Below are positions 1-9,021 of a DNA stretch of 64,000 bases, piece by piece. The notes beneath the pieces are model-generated. The model searched no databases. It had not been told where the DNA came from and was given only the letters and a program-made list of their open reading frames with translations. This DNA is from an uncultured Oenococcus sp. GTDB lineage: Bacteria > Bacillota > Bacilli > Lactobacillales > Lactobacillaceae. The stretch is taken from positions 1 through 64,000 of the forward strand of contig CAKQDH010000002.1 in NCBI GenBank assembly GCA_934229385.1, written 5' to 3'. Every line of letters begins with the position of its first letter. Position 1 is the first letter of the stretch. Position numbers and translations under genes: made by a program.

Positions 1-75
1 TACTTCTGTTTTTGTCTCTTTAACCTAGCCTTTTATATATTAACTTCCCTTAGACCGAAGGTCAAGAGGAAATAA
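1..75 (+). CDS. 3' end of an unidentified membrane protein (partial)
   Basis: The first frame is open from the window edge to a TAA at 73-75. It gives about 24 residues: a hydrophobic stretch (Leu, Phe, Ile, Tyr) followed by a basic tail ending KVKRK. That is how many multi-pass membrane proteins end. It would run convergently into ltaS. The fragment is too short to name a family, and an open frame of this length can arise by chance. Confidence 0.3.
   Translation, partial: YFCFCLFNLAFYILTSLRPKVKRK
49..66. terminator. Small hairpin between convergent genes
   Basis: GACC and GGTC (53-56 and 60-63) flank a GAA loop, extended by CTT/AAG with one bulged base. It lies between the partial gene at the left edge and the end of ltaS. 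There is no clear U-run on either strand, so its role as a terminator is only inferred from position. Confidence 0.3.
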
Positions 76-93
76 AATTTAATTAAATTTATA

Positions 94-2307
94 TTATGGT
101 TTTGTTGGCAAACTTTCTTCTATTGACTGTGATGACCTATTTTCATTTTTCTCTTTTTGTTTTTGTTGTTTTAACAACTTCAAATCCTTTACTATTTGTT
201 TATGGTGCTTAATCATTATTTCTGAAGTTTGATAATCTTTAACAAAACTGCGCCCTTTATTTTTTGCATCCAATGAACTTGGTTCAATTTTTCTTAAACT
301 CGCAAGCTTATTTATAGTATTTTTATAGGCGTAATTAAAAGACTTTTTATTAACATTCTTAAAATCTGGATTTCTATAAAATCTTAATAGATCACCGTTG
401 ATTATTTTATCTGAATAAGTTAACTGCTTATTAACATATTTTTGAGAATTATTAATATATTCTTTATCCGCTCTTGGTAACTTATTATAGTTTACTCTTT
501 TTCCTGTATTGGTCTCCCAATAAGAACTATTCATTTTAATATATCTAGGAGTGACAAAATCTCCATTTATAAAACTTACCACTTGCTTGCGTTGTGAAGA
601 TAGCAAATCATTACCAAACTCCAAAAAATTATTAGAAGGTATTCCTAATAAATCTAATAATGTAGGTGCAACATCAATTTCCCCACCATAAGTATGATTA
701 ATACCACCTGGTAAATTATTTGCATGTATCATTAAAGGAACTTTTTGAAATTGAGCTAAGTCAAAATTATTAACTTTACCATTTTTTTTATCTAATAATT
801 GAGCAATTGCTGGTTTATGATTTTGAGAAATCCCGTAGTGATCACCATACGCATAAATTAAACTATTATTATACAAACCAGTTTTCTTTAGCCAATTTAT
901 AAATTCACCGAAAGCTGAATCAAGATAATGAGCTGTCTGAACATAATGGTCGACAGTTTTATCACCGGTTTTGGTGGAAGGGAATTGTCTAGAAATTTCT
1001 TTATTTACTTCATAAGGATAATGGTTAGTTAAAGTAATAATTTTAGCATAAAAAGGTTGAGGCAATTGTGAAATATATTTCGAGGTATCTTTCAAAAAAA
1101 TTTTATCAAGCATTCCATAACCTAAATTTAAGTTAGATTTATTAGAATTTTTATAAAAATTCTTGCTAAAAAAATATTGATATCCCCACGATTTATAAGT
1201 ATTGTTCCGATTCCAAAAGGTTGACACATCTCCATGAAAAGCAGCTGTTGAATATCCCCTTCTAGATAAAATTCCAGGAATAGAATTAAAAGTATTGCTC
1301 CTTCCATATTTCACCATCGCAGAACCAGAAGGCAAACCAAAAAGCGAATTATCAAGCATTGTTTCAGCATCAGAAGTTTTCCCTTGCCCTACTTGATGGT
1401 AAAAATTATCAAAAGACATAGTATGTTCATCATGATAAAATTTATTTAAATTTGGGGTTACTTCTTGCCCATTAACCTTAAGACCAATTAAAAATTGCTG
1501 GAAAGATTCCAAATGAAAAACAAAAACATTTTTTCCTTTATCAATACCAAAATATTTAGGATTATCAGAAGTATGGTTTTTTTTGATCCATTTTGCTATT
1601 GGCTTTAATTCTTTTTTATTAGCATTTTCCCTGTTTTCTCTCTCTTTATTATTTTGAAAAAAATTAATTGCAGCATATTCGTTCAACCCTAAATATTTTA
1701 CCGTATAATTATTATCAAAAGTTCTAGTTAAAAGTCCCGAACGACTGGCGCTTGCTAAACCATAAACTAGAAAAATAGAGATTACCCCAAATATAGATGC
1801 GAAAATGGCGTATCCTTTCATACCTTTGTGTGTAGATCTAATTTGTTTAAATATAATTAAAAAAGCTAATACTAAAATATCAAGAAAAACTAAGAAATCA
1901 GAAGGATGAATAATATTTAAAATAGACTTACCTAAATTCTCACCTACAGAAGTACCTGATGAAATAACTGATAAAGTAATAAAATCATTAAATTCTCTAT
2001 AATAAAGAATATTAGAAAAAAGCCATAAACTTTGAAAAAAATTAAAAAATATTATTATCCAATATCTTAAATAACCGCGAAAATAAAGACCAATACTAAA
2101 TAATAAAATTGCTGTCGGAAGAGGATTTAAGATTGCAATTAAAACTTGATAAGGTGTCTTAATATCAAGGTTAAAACTTACAAAATATTCTATAACGGTT
2201 TTTAATTCTAAAAAAAATAAATAAAATAGAAAAAAATAAAATAGAGGAGAAATATGAAAAGTGGGTTTTATTCCCTTAATTGTTCTAAAAAATCTTTTTA
2301 ACATCAT
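94..2307 (-). CDS. ltaS: Lipoteichoic acid synthase (LtaS family)
   Basis: Membrane enzyme that polymerises glycerol-phosphate, taken from phosphatidylglycerol, onto a glycolipid anchor outside the cell. The 737-residue protein has about five N-terminal transmembrane segments (roughly 20-35, 57-76, 82-101, 136-153, 167-185). An extracellular sulfatase-type domain starts near residue 258. The catalytic residues of the family are visible: E267 in ESFQ, the Thr nucleophile T311 in GQGKTSDAE, H429 in TNHYPY, and D489-H490 in YGDHYG. A long, charged, low-complexity C-terminal tail (about 640-737) ends the protein. The start offers two adjacent Met codons and only a weak ribosome-binding site. The gene lies 12 bp after a YkuJ-like gene and near a diacylglycerol glucosyltransferase, so the locus is devoted to lipoteichoic acid. 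Confidence 0.93.
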   Translation of the reverse strand: MMLKRFFRTIKGIKPTFHISPLFYFFLFYLFFLELKTVIEYFVSFNLDIKTPYQVLIAILNPLPTAILLFSIGLYFRGYLRYWIIIFFNFFQSLWLFSNILYYREFNDFITLSVISSGTSVGENLGKSILNIIHPSDFLVFLDILVLAFLIIFKQIRSTHKGMKGYAIFASIFGVISIFLVYGLASASRSGLLTRTFDNNYTVKYLGLNEYAAINFFQNNKERENRENANKKELKPIAKWIKKNHTSDNPKYFGIDKGKNVFVFHLESFQQFLIGLKVNGQEVTPNLNKFYHDEHTMSFDNFYHQVGQGKTSDAETMLDNSLFGLPSGSAMVKYGRSNTFNSIPGILSRRGYSTAAFHGDVSTFWNRNNTYKSWGYQYFFSKNFYKNSNKSNLNLGYGMLDKIFLKDTSKYISQLPQPFYAKIITLTNHYPYEVNKEISRQFPSTKTGDKTVDHYVQTAHYLDSAFGEFINWLKKTGLYNNSLIYAYGDHYGISQNHKPAIAQLLDKKNGKVNNFDLAQFQKVPLMIHANNLPGGINHTYGGEIDVAPTLLDLLGIPSNNFLEFGNDLLSSQRKQVVSFINGDFVTPRYIKMNSSYWETNTGKRVNYNKLPRADKEYINNSQKYVNKQLTYSDKIINGDLLRFYRNPDFKNVNKKSFNYAYKNTINKLASLRKIEPSSLDAKNKGRSFVKDYQTSEIMIKHHKQIVKDLKLLKQQKQKEKNENRSSQSIEESLPTKP

Positions 2308-2319
2308 TAAAAATTAGGT

Positions 2320-2589
2320 TTAAAAAGTTAATTTTAAATCATGTAAAACCTCATATATTTCAATAGATGCAAGGTCAATATTATCAAATTCATATATATG
2401 ACCATTCCTTAATTCTTTCAATAAATAAATTTGTTTTTCACTATCAAAAGTCGCTTTTACAAGGTTTATACCATATAATTCAAAATTCCTTATTTTAAAT
2501 CTGGATATAGATTGATCTTTTTCCATTGCATCAAGTCTCTTAATTATGGGTTCAATTTCAGAATTGTTTTTCGACACTATTTTTTTCAT
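2320..2589 (-). CDS. YkuJ-like small protein (DUF1797)
   Basis: An 89-residue protein resembling the Firmicute YkuJ/DUF1797 family: an N-terminal helix (EPIIKRLDAME), a central beta region, and the conserved C-terminal block YEFDNIDLASIEIYEVL that matches the family's PFDNIDxVSIEIFELL pattern. The family is a small cytoplasmic alpha/beta fold of unknown function. It lies 12 bp upstream of ltaS on the same strand and is probably co-transcribed with it. The family call rests on that C-terminal block, so alternatives are possible. Confidence 0.7.
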   Translation of the reverse strand: MKKIVSKNNSEIEPIIKRLDAMEKDQSISRFKIRNFELYGINLVKATFDSEKQIYLLKELRNGHIYEFDNIDLASIEIYEVLHDLKLTF

Positions 2590-2851
2590 AATTAGTTGGT
2601 ATTATATTACAAGTTAAAAATCACAAATATATATTGAAACAAAGAATAAAGTAACTAAAATTAAATTTTTATAAATTGAATGCTAATAATAATGTAGATA
2701 ACTCAATAAAAATTAACAATAAAAATTATATAATAAATAAAAAAATTATTCAGATTATCATTAAGTAAAAAATATAAAAAAACTAAATAAACACTAAAAA
2801 TTACTTATATTAACTAAATTAATATTTTCTTAAAATATTTATTATATAAAA

Positions 2852-4084
2852 TCATTTAAAAATATCTGTTCTATTATCGATATGGCCGCTATTATAGGGA
2901 AGATAGCCTAAATCATCCTTATTAAATTCATCTAAAATTCTTTTATAAAAATTAAAAATTCTCTTTCCAAAATTCTCAGAACTATTAATTTCAAGAATCT
3001 TTTTGCGACTTTTGTTTTCTTTTTTATAAAAACTATTTTTTAAATAACCTTCTATATAAGGTATCATTTGATTACTTCGAACAACAGTTTTACCAATAAA
3101 TCTATTTTCTGCAATTTTAGAAACAAAGGAATTGTTAATTGCTACAAAGGGAGTATTCGCGTTTATTGATTCTAAAAAGGTAAGTCCTTGAGATTCTGAT
3201 GTAGAAGTACTAACAAAAACATTAGCTAATTTATAATAAGAATAAATTTTGGAATGGTCAACCATTCCAACAAATCTAATATTATTTTTGATACCTAAAT
3301 CAGTTACATATTTCTCAAGGTTTTTTCTTTCAGGACCATCTCCAACAATGGTTAAAATGACATTGGAATAATCTTTTATAATGTAAGGTATCATTTTAAT
3401 AAGTTGATCAATACTTTTTTCACGGGAAATTCTTCCTAAATATAAAATAACTGGTTGTTTTTCTTTAATATTTAAACTTCTTCTTAATTTTAAAACTGAA
3501 TTCTTTGAATTTTTTTTTAAAAACGGTATTCCGGTTGGAATAATGGGCATTGAGCATTTTATCCCATAACCACGTAAAGTATCATAAACTCTTTTACTTG
3601 GAGCAACTATCCCATTAACCGATCCCAAAAATAAACGAGCAATTCTTTTAACCCCGTTAGCTTTAATTAAATGACCGCTCATTATATTTTGTGTATAATC
3701 TTGATACATTGTATGGTAGGTATGTATTTGTGGTACATTCAACTGGTGAGCAACTATTTTGCCTATTAGTCCGATACTAAATTCTGTTTGTGTATGCACT
3801 ATATCTAAGCTCAACATTTTAGCAATTTTAATTGCCTCAAAATAGCCTCTAAAAGCTATACGTCGATTTCTAGCTCCATAAAAAGGATAGGGAAATGATG
3901 AAAAACGATAGATATATTTTTCTTTCCCCTTATTATATTGAGAACGTTTTACTTTTGGGTCTGTTGTTGTAAAAATATATACGTTATTTCCCAACTTTCT
4001 TAATTCATAAGCAAGAATTGACACACTTGTACTAACACCCGATATTTGGGGAAAATAAGTATCAGTAAATAAGCCGATATTCAT
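2852..4084 (-). CDS. GT4 glycosyltransferase, probable diacylglycerol glucosyltransferase
   Basis: Cytoplasmic-face enzyme of GT family 4, retaining, GT-B fold. The N-terminus NIGLFTDTYFPQISGVSTS and the HTQTEFSIGL and HTYHTMYQDY blocks are those of the lactic-acid-bacterial alpha-monoglucosyl-diacylglycerol synthases (LafA/BgsB/IagA type), which make the glycolipid anchor of lipoteichoic acid. The donor-binding motif ESQGLTFLE (E-x7-E), about residues 295-305, is intact. Length (410) is normal for the family. The usual second glucosyltransferase (LafB/BgsA type) is not beside it. Nearness to ltaS supports the role; substrate specificity is inferred. Confidence 0.82.
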   Translation of the reverse strand: MNIGLFTDTYFPQISGVSTSVSILAYELRKLGNNVYIFTTTDPKVKRSQYNKGKEKYIYRFSSFPYPFYGARNRRIAFRGYFEAIKIAKMLSLDIVHTQTEFSIGLIGKIVAHQLNVPQIHTYHTMYQDYTQNIMSGHLIKANGVKRIARLFLGSVNGIVAPSKRVYDTLRGYGIKCSMPIIPTGIPFLKKNSKNSVLKLRRSLNIKEKQPVILYLGRISREKSIDQLIKMIPYIIKDYSNVILTIVGDGPERKNLEKYVTDLGIKNNIRFVGMVDHSKIYSYYKLANVFVSTSTSESQGLTFLESINANTPFVAINNSFVSKIAENRFIGKTVVRSNQMIPYIEGYLKNSFYKKENKSRKKILEINSSENFGKRIFNFYKRILDEFNKDDLGYLPYNSGHIDNRTDIFK

Positions 4085-4435
4085 AATCTCTATTATATAT
4101 ACTCATTTAAGCAAATCAAATTAACCAAAAATATAAATTGCTTATATCAAAAATAAATTTCTTATTTTTTTACCTATTATTTTCTAAAAAATATAATTTA
4201 ATTTTAAAGTTTAAACAAAAAAACACTCGTAAAAGTGCCTTTATTCTTGTAATAATAACAATCCTTAATCAAAATAAAGCTAATATTTAATAAAAAGTTT
4301 ATTCGTAATTTATAAAATACATTATTAATACCCTTACAACAACAATAATTATCTAGATTTTTACTTAATCTTCAAGTTCTATAAAAATCAACCTACTCCA
4401 ACTAAAAACATTTTTAAATTTTTAAACAATAAATT
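4085..4435. other. Gene-free AT-rich gap where ptsI would be expected
   Basis: About 350 bp downstream of ptsH hold no open frame of note. In almost all Firmicutes ptsH is followed directly by ptsI. Here only a weak terminator (4216-4241) and A/T-rich sequence are seen. Confidence 0.6.
4216..4241 (-). terminator. Weak intrinsic terminator downstream of ptsH
   Basis: On the minus strand CACT-TTTACG-AGTG is extended by two G-U and two A-U pairs and is followed by a run of seven T. It is about 200 bp beyond the ptsH stop, so it may close a longer transcript. Confidence 0.5.
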
Positions 4436-4702
4436 TTAATCTATTAACGATTGTTCTTTTAAAGTTTTCTCAACGCCATCTAAAGCTTTCTGGGCATCTT
4501 TACCGTCGGCCGTAATTTCTACTTGCGAATCTTTTCCAGCTCCTAAACTCATAACACCCATTATTGACTTTAAATTAACCTTTTTATTCTGATACTTTAA
4601 TGTTAATTCAGAACTAAATTCTGAAGCTTTTTGTACTAACATAGTTGCTGGACGAGCATGCAAACCAGTCTCTGCGCTAATTGTAAATTTTTTTGAAACC
4701 AT
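4436..4702 (-). CDS. ptsH: Phosphocarrier protein HPr
   Basis: 88-residue HPr. It carries the phosphorylated histidine H15 in GLHARPA and the regulatory serine S46 in KSIMGVMSLG, the target of HPr kinase/phosphorylase (hprK is present at 47.1-48.0 kb). HPr passes phosphate from enzyme I to sugar EIIs and, as P-Ser-HPr, acts as CcpA co-repressor. The gene is alone: ptsI does not follow it. The preceding region carries a cre-like site, so carbon control is plausible. With enzyme I missing from this locus, the protein may serve mainly in regulation; that is inference and depends on whether ptsI exists elsewhere. Confidence 0.97.
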   Translation of the reverse strand: MVSKKFTISAETGLHARPATMLVQKASEFSSELTLKYQNKKVNLKSIMGVMSLGAGKDSQVEITADGKDAQKALDGVEKTLKEQSLID

Positions 4703-4768
4703 TTTTCTCTCTTCCTATTTTAAATTAAATATTACCAAATTCCATTTTTACCATAACTAGGAGAAATA

Positions 4769-4782
4769 TACAAACGCTTACA
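4769..4782. promoter_or_regulatory. cre-like CcpA site upstream of ptsH
   Basis: TACAAACGCTTACA differs from the palindromic cre form TGTAAACGCTTACA at two positions, and the right half-site is perfect. It lies about 70 bp before the ptsH start. P-Ser-HPr/CcpA control of ptsH would be autogenous in part. This is a single-site match by eye. Confidence 0.45.
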
Positions 4783-4807
4783 AAAATTATGAAAACAAAA
4801 AGGAATT

Positions 4808-4990
4808 TTATTTTTGTTTACGCTTATAAATTATTTTTCCTTTCTTTTTAGCTACACCTTCAATCCCAGATTGAAAATTATAATTATTCCATATTTTATA
4901 AAAAGAAGGAAAACTTTCCGAAGTAACTTGAAAAGATTTAATTTTTCCTTTTCGTAAATTTTCAAGAAGTAGTAAAAAATTTTCTTTCAT
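4808..4990 (-). CDS. Small basic protein of unknown function
   Basis: A 60-residue frame rich in Lys (C-terminus KKKGKIIYKRKQK) with no Cys and no membrane segment. It lies between ptsH and the divergent clpE. The ribosome-binding site is poor (an AAAGG lies about 20 nt ahead of the ATG). I do not recognise a family. Its retention between two conserved genes in an otherwise gappy region favours a real gene, but it could be spurious. Confidence 0.45.
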   Translation of the reverse strand: MKENFLLLLENLRKGKIKSFQVTSESFPSFYKIWNNYNFQSGIEGVAKKKGKIIYKRKQK

Positions 4991-5196
4991 ACATATATAG
5001 ATAATAAACCTTTATTTTAATAATTTAAATTATTTACCGAGACCAGTTTAGTATTTATATTTTTTTAACATTTTAAATATTGATTTTTTTGTTTCTAAAC
5101 CAAGAAGACTATAGAAATATGAATTCTAAATCTTGTATATTAAAATTTAATATTTATAATTAAGAGAAAAATTAAAAATAAAAAAGTTTAAAAAAA

Positions 5197-5262
5197 TTTG
5201 ACCTTTCTTGACTAATACACTAAACAGCGTATAATTTAAATTGAAGGTCAGTAAAGGTCAAA
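5197..5262 (+). promoter_or_regulatory. clpE promoter with two CtsR boxes
   Basis: A sigma-A promoter TTGACT (5208-5213), 16-bp spacer, TATAAT (5230-5235). Two CtsR heptad tandem sites flank it. Box 1 (5197-5213, minus orientation) reads AGTCAAGAAAGGTCAAA and covers the -35. Box 2 (5246-5262) reads GGTCAGTAAAGGTCAAA just after the start site. Both fit the CtsR consensus RGTCAAA-NAN-RGTCAAA with one or two deviations. Two boxes bracketing the core promoter predict tight repression and heat induction of clpE. Confidence 0.88.
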
Positions 5263-5313
5263 CACCTTAAGAGATCTAAATCTAAGTTTTTTATTAGATA
5301 TAAAGGAGACAAA

Positions 5314-7395
5314 ATGGCTAACTACTATAATAATCCATTTGGTTTTGGAAATATGAGTATAGATGATATATTCCGTCAACTCAATGGGCAAATGGGTAAT
5401 ATGCAACAGCCAGGTAATGGCCAAAGAGCTGCCCAGTCTAGTAGAGGTAATGGAAATAATAATAATAAACGAAATGGCTTACTCGGTCAATATGGAATAA
5501 ATTTAACAGAAGAAGCTCGAAAGGGAAAACTTGATCCTATAATTGGAAGAGAAAAAGAAATTGAAAGAACGATTGAAATACTTAATCGTCGTAATAAAAA
5601 TAACCCTGTAATGATAGGAGAAGCTGGAGTAGGAAAAACAGCTATCGTTGATGGTCTTGCAGAGGCAATTGTAGCAAAGAAAGTACCTGAAAAATTATTA
5701 AATAAAGAAGTAATCCAATTAAATATGGTTTCTATGGTTCAAGGAACCAGTATGCGTGGGCAATTCGAATCTAGAATGCAACAATTAATGAAAGAAGTTG
5801 AGTCTAGAAAAGATGTAATTGTCTTTATAGATGAGATCCATGAAATCATGGGTGCTGGAAACGCTGAAGGAGGGATGGATGCAGGAAATATACTTAAACC
5901 TGCTCTAGCTCGTGGCGAATTTCAATTAATTGGTGCTACCACCCTTAAAGAATTCCGTAAAATCGAAAAAGATGGAGCTATCGCTAGAAGATTTCAGCAA
6001 GTAATGGTAAACGAACCTACTCCTGAACAAACTGTGGATATTTTGAAAGGGATTAGGAAAAAATACCAAGATTTTCATCATGTAACATATTCTGATGATG
6101 TCTTAAAAGCAGCTGTAAATCTATCATCTCGTTATTTAACGGATCGTTTTCTACCTGATAAAGCAATTGATCTTATAGATGAAGCGGGATCACGAAAAAA
6201 TTTACATCTTCAATTTATTAGTCCTGAAGATATTCAACAAAAGATAAATAATGCTGAAGCCTTAAAACAGCAATCAATTGAAAAAGAAGATTATGAAAAA
6301 GCCAGTTATTGGAGAGACCAAGTTGATAAATTGAAAAAACAAAAAGTAGAGGCAGAAAAACACCCAGATAATTCTAAAGATGCAGCTAAAGTTAAAGTTT
6401 CTGATATTACCCGGATTATTGAAGAAAAGACTAATATTCCAGTAGGTGAAATTAATAAAAGTGAAGCATCACAACTTAGAGATCTTGATAAAAAGCTTGA
6501 AAAACGTGTTATTGGTCAAAATCAAGCGGTAGAAAAGATTGCACAAGCTGTTAGAAGAAATCGAGTTGGTCTGACTAAAAGTACAAGACCAATTGGTTCA
6601 TTCCTGTTTGTTGGTCCTACTGGTGTTGGTAAAACAGAAACTGCAAGACAACTAGCAAGAGAAATGTTTGGTTCTGAAAAATCAATGTTCCGTTTTGATA
6701 TGTCAGAATATATGGAACCACAAAGTATCTCTAAATTAATCGGTGCACCTGCCGGTTATGTTGGATATGAAGACGCTGGACAATTAACTGAAAAAGTTCG
6801 TCGTCATCCTTATTCATTAATCCTTTTAGATGAGATTGAAAAAGCTCATACAAATGTTTTAAATGCTTTCTTACAAATCCTTGATGATGGCCGTCTAACC
6901 GATGCACAAGGAAGAACTGTAAACTTTAAAAATACAATTATCATCGCTACCTCTAATGCTGGTACCGGAGATACAGGATTTAATACAGTTGGATTTGGAG
7001 CTGAAGAAGCCTCAAATGAAATCTCTAAAACTAATCAACTAGTAGATAAATTAAAAAATTATTTTAAACCAGAATTCTTAAATCGATTTGATGCAATTGT
7101 TAAATTTAATAAATTAGGTAAAAAAGAATTAAAGCAAATTGTAAGCCTAATGCTCGGAGACATTAATTCGATGTTAAAGAATAAGGGCCTCAATATAAAA
7201 GTAGATGATAATGTTAAAGACAAATTGGTTTCTCTCGGATATAATCCAGATATGGGAGCTCGTCCTCTTAGAAGGGTTATTCAAGAAAAAATAGAAGATC
7301 CAATAGCAGATTATTATCTAAATAATCCAAATATAAAACAAATGAGAGCTTCAATGAATAATAAAGACCAAATAAGCATAATAGAAAATAGTTAA
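5314..7395 (+). CDS. clpE: AAA+ chaperone/unfoldase ClpE lacking the zinc finger
   Basis: A 693-residue Clp/Hsp100 ATPase that unfolds proteins for ClpP. It has two AAA+ modules (Walker A at 102-109, GEAGVGKT, and near 433-440, GPTGVGKT). A UVR-type coiled linker (around 312-345, [15 protein letters not shown]) and a VGFG loop near residue 559 for docking on ClpP are visible. These, and the sequence around NRRNKNNPV and [19 protein letters not shown] blocks, mark it as ClpE. Canonical ClpE begins with a four-cysteine zinc finger; this protein instead starts [12 protein letters not shown] followed by an Asn/Gly/Gln-rich linker, with no cysteines there. The ATG is preceded by AAAGGAGAC at ideal spacing, so the start is secure. 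ClpL is the alternative, but the linker and core look more like ClpE. Confidence 0.9.
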   Translation: MANYYNNPFGFGNMSIDDIFRQLNGQMGNMQQPGNGQRAAQSSRGNGNNNNKRNGLLGQYGINLTEEARKGKLDPIIGREKEIERTIEILNRRNKNNPVMIGEAGVGKTAIVDGLAEAIVAKKVPEKLLNKEVIQLNMVSMVQGTSMRGQFESRMQQLMKEVESRKDVIVFIDEIHEIMGAGNAEGGMDAGNILKPALARGEFQLIGATTLKEFRKIEKDGAIARRFQQVMVNEPTPEQTVDILKGIRKKYQDFHHVTYSDDVLKAAVNLSSRYLTDRFLPDKAIDLIDEAGSRKNLHLQFISPEDIQQKINNAEALKQQSIEKEDYEKASYWRDQVDKLKKQKVEAEKHPDNSKDAAKVKVSDITRIIEEKTNIPVGEINKSEASQLRDLDKKLEKRVIGQNQAVEKIAQAVRRNRVGLTKSTRPIGSFLFVGPTGVGKTETARQLAREMFGSEKSMFRFDMSEYMEPQSISKLIGAPAGYVGYEDAGQLTEKVRRHPYSLILLDEIEKAHTNVLNAFLQILDDGRLTDAQGRTVNFKNTIIIATSNAGTGDTGFNTVGFGAEEASNEISKTNQLVDKLKNYFKPEFLNRFDAIVKFNKLGKKELKQIVSLMLGDINSMLKNKGLNIKVDDNVKDKLVSLGYNPDMGARPLRRVIQEKIEDPIADYYLNNPNIKQMRASMNNKDQISIIENS

Positions 7396-7417
7396 AAAAT
7401 ATAAACGAAATATAAAC

Positions 7418-7453
7418 GAAAAAGCGATGTTTATCAAACATCGCTTTTTTTTA
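7418..7453. terminator. Strong bidirectional terminator between clpE and pgk
   Basis: Perfect 10-bp stem AGCGATGTTT (7423-7432) / AAACATCGCT (7436-7445), loop ATC, with an A-run before and a T-run after. It serves the convergent clpE and pgk genes. An 11-bp direct repeat (AAATATAAACG twice) precedes it. Confidence 0.93.
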
Positions 7454-7502
7454 TATACAAAATACTTCAGAATACTTAAATTTAATATTTATTTTTTAAA
7501 AT

Positions 7503-8717
7503 TTACTTAGTTGAAATTGAAGCAATTCCTGGCAAAGTCTTGCCTTCTAAGTATTGCAAGCTAGCCCCACCACCAGTAGAAATGTGGCTAAACTCATTTG
7601 AAATACCTAATTGTGAAACCGCAGCAGTTGAATCTCCTCCACCTACGATAGTAGAAGCACCCTTGGAAGTAAGGGAACCAATAAATTTACCTATTTCAAG
7701 AGTCCCTTTAGAGAAATTAGACATTTCAAAAACACCCATAGGCCCATTCCAGACCACAGTCTTAGCATTTTTCAATGTATCCTGAAACTTTTTAATTGTT
7801 TTAGGACCAATATCAAGGCCCATCCATCCTTCATCTATATCTGAACCAAACGTTTTTGTAGAAGCATCGTTAGAAAAATCTTGGGCTCCCACAGTATCAA
7901 CTGGAAGAACGAGTTTATCTTTTGCATTTTCAATTATTTCTTTAGCCAACGAAATTTTATCCGGTTCAAACTTTGACTTACCAATATTATGACCTAGGGA
8001 CGAAAGAAAAGTATAGGCCATCGCGCCTCCAACAATAACTTTATCCGCCTTAGATAATAAATTTTTTATCACATCAATTTTATCAGAAACTTTAGCACCA
8101 CCTAAAACAGCAACAAATGGACGTTTAGGATTGTTAACAGCTACATCTAAATATTTAATTTCTTTTCCCATCAAAAATCCTGCTGCAGCTTGAGACACAT
8201 TAGAAGATATTCCAACATTAGAAGCGTGAGAACGGTGAGCTGTAGCAAACGCATCATTAACAAAAATATCATCACCCAGGCTAGCCCAATATTTACCTAA
8301 TTGCGGATCATTTCCTGATTCACGCTTTATATATTTGCCATTACTATCTACATCTTCAAAACGAGTATTTTCAACCATTAAAATTTCTCCGTTTTTAAGA
8401 TTAGAAATGGCTTTTTCTAATTTTGGTCCTTCTGTAACCCCCGGAAAAATTACTTTTTTATTAATTAGTTTGCTTAAACGCTCAGAAACAGGTTTTAAAC
8501 TCAATTTTGATTTATCATCTAATTTTTTAACTCTACCAAGGTGGCTAAAAAGAATAGCTTTTCCCCCATGATTGATTACATATTTAATCGTTGGCAAAGC
8601 AGCCGTTATTCTGTGGTCATCGGCAACAGATCCATTTTTTAATGGAACGTTGAAATCAACTCGCATTAAAACTTTTTTACCCTTTAAGTTAAGATCCTCT
8701 ACAGTTAATTTTGCCAT
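7503..8717 (-). CDS. pgk: Phosphoglycerate kinase
   Basis: 404 residues, normal length. Interconverts 1,3-bisphosphoglycerate and 3-phosphoglycerate with ATP formation in glycolysis. Family blocks are clear: the N-terminal MRVDFNVPL substrate loop, [20 protein letters not shown], the KVSDKI region and the C-terminal nucleotide loop [17 protein letters not shown] precedes the ATG. The gene is monocistronic here; the usual neighbours gap, tpiA and eno are not in this window. Confidence 0.98.
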   Translation of the reverse strand: MAKLTVEDLNLKGKKVLMRVDFNVPLKNGSVADDHRITAALPTIKYVINHGGKAILFSHLGRVKKLDDKSKLSLKPVSERLSKLINKKVIFPGVTEGPKLEKAISNLKNGEILMVENTRFEDVDSNGKYIKRESGNDPQLGKYWASLGDDIFVNDAFATAHRSHASNVGISSNVSQAAAGFLMGKEIKYLDVAVNNPKRPFVAVLGGAKVSDKIDVIKNLLSKADKVIVGGAMAYTFLSSLGHNIGKSKFEPDKISLAKEIIENAKDKLVLPVDTVGAQDFSNDASTKTFGSDIDEGWMGLDIGPKTIKKFQDTLKNAKTVVWNGPMGVFEMSNFSKGTLEIGKFIGSLTSKGASTIVGGGDSTAAVSQLGISNEFSHISTGGGASLQYLEGKTLPGIASISTK

Positions 8718-9021
8718 TTTATCTCCTTGCTAATTAATAACTTATTTTTAAAAAATTATTGACTATTCAATTATAGTTTAATTTTTTTTTTATAAAAATT
8801 AAACTAATTTATTTAAATTAGAAATGTTATTTTTTAATATATATTTTTTTTATAAGCCTTCACCAATTCAATGAATTAACAAAACTTTATTTTCACAAAT
8901 TAAAAAGATATATTATTATTAATTATTATTTTAAAGATCATTCAAAGTAAATTAATAAAAAAATTATATCTAATAAATAAATACTAAATTTATAAAATAA
9001 TTTAATACTAAACAATTTATT
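8718..9021. other. pgk upstream region / glmS downstream gap
   Basis: About 300 bp of A/T-rich sequence. No gene is seen. The part next to pgk holds its likely promoter and an inverted repeat; the part next to glmS shows no convincing terminator. Confidence 0.55.
8770..8805 (-). promoter_or_regulatory. pgk -10 element with 12-bp inverted repeat
   Basis: On the minus strand a TATAAT (8770-8775) lies about 50 bp before the pgk ATG. Directly upstream is a perfect 12-bp inverted repeat, AGTTTAATTTTT (8775-8786) and AAAAATTAAACT (8794-8805), occupying the -35 position. No good -35 hexamer is visible. It could be an operator or simply an A/T palindrome. Confidence 0.4.
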
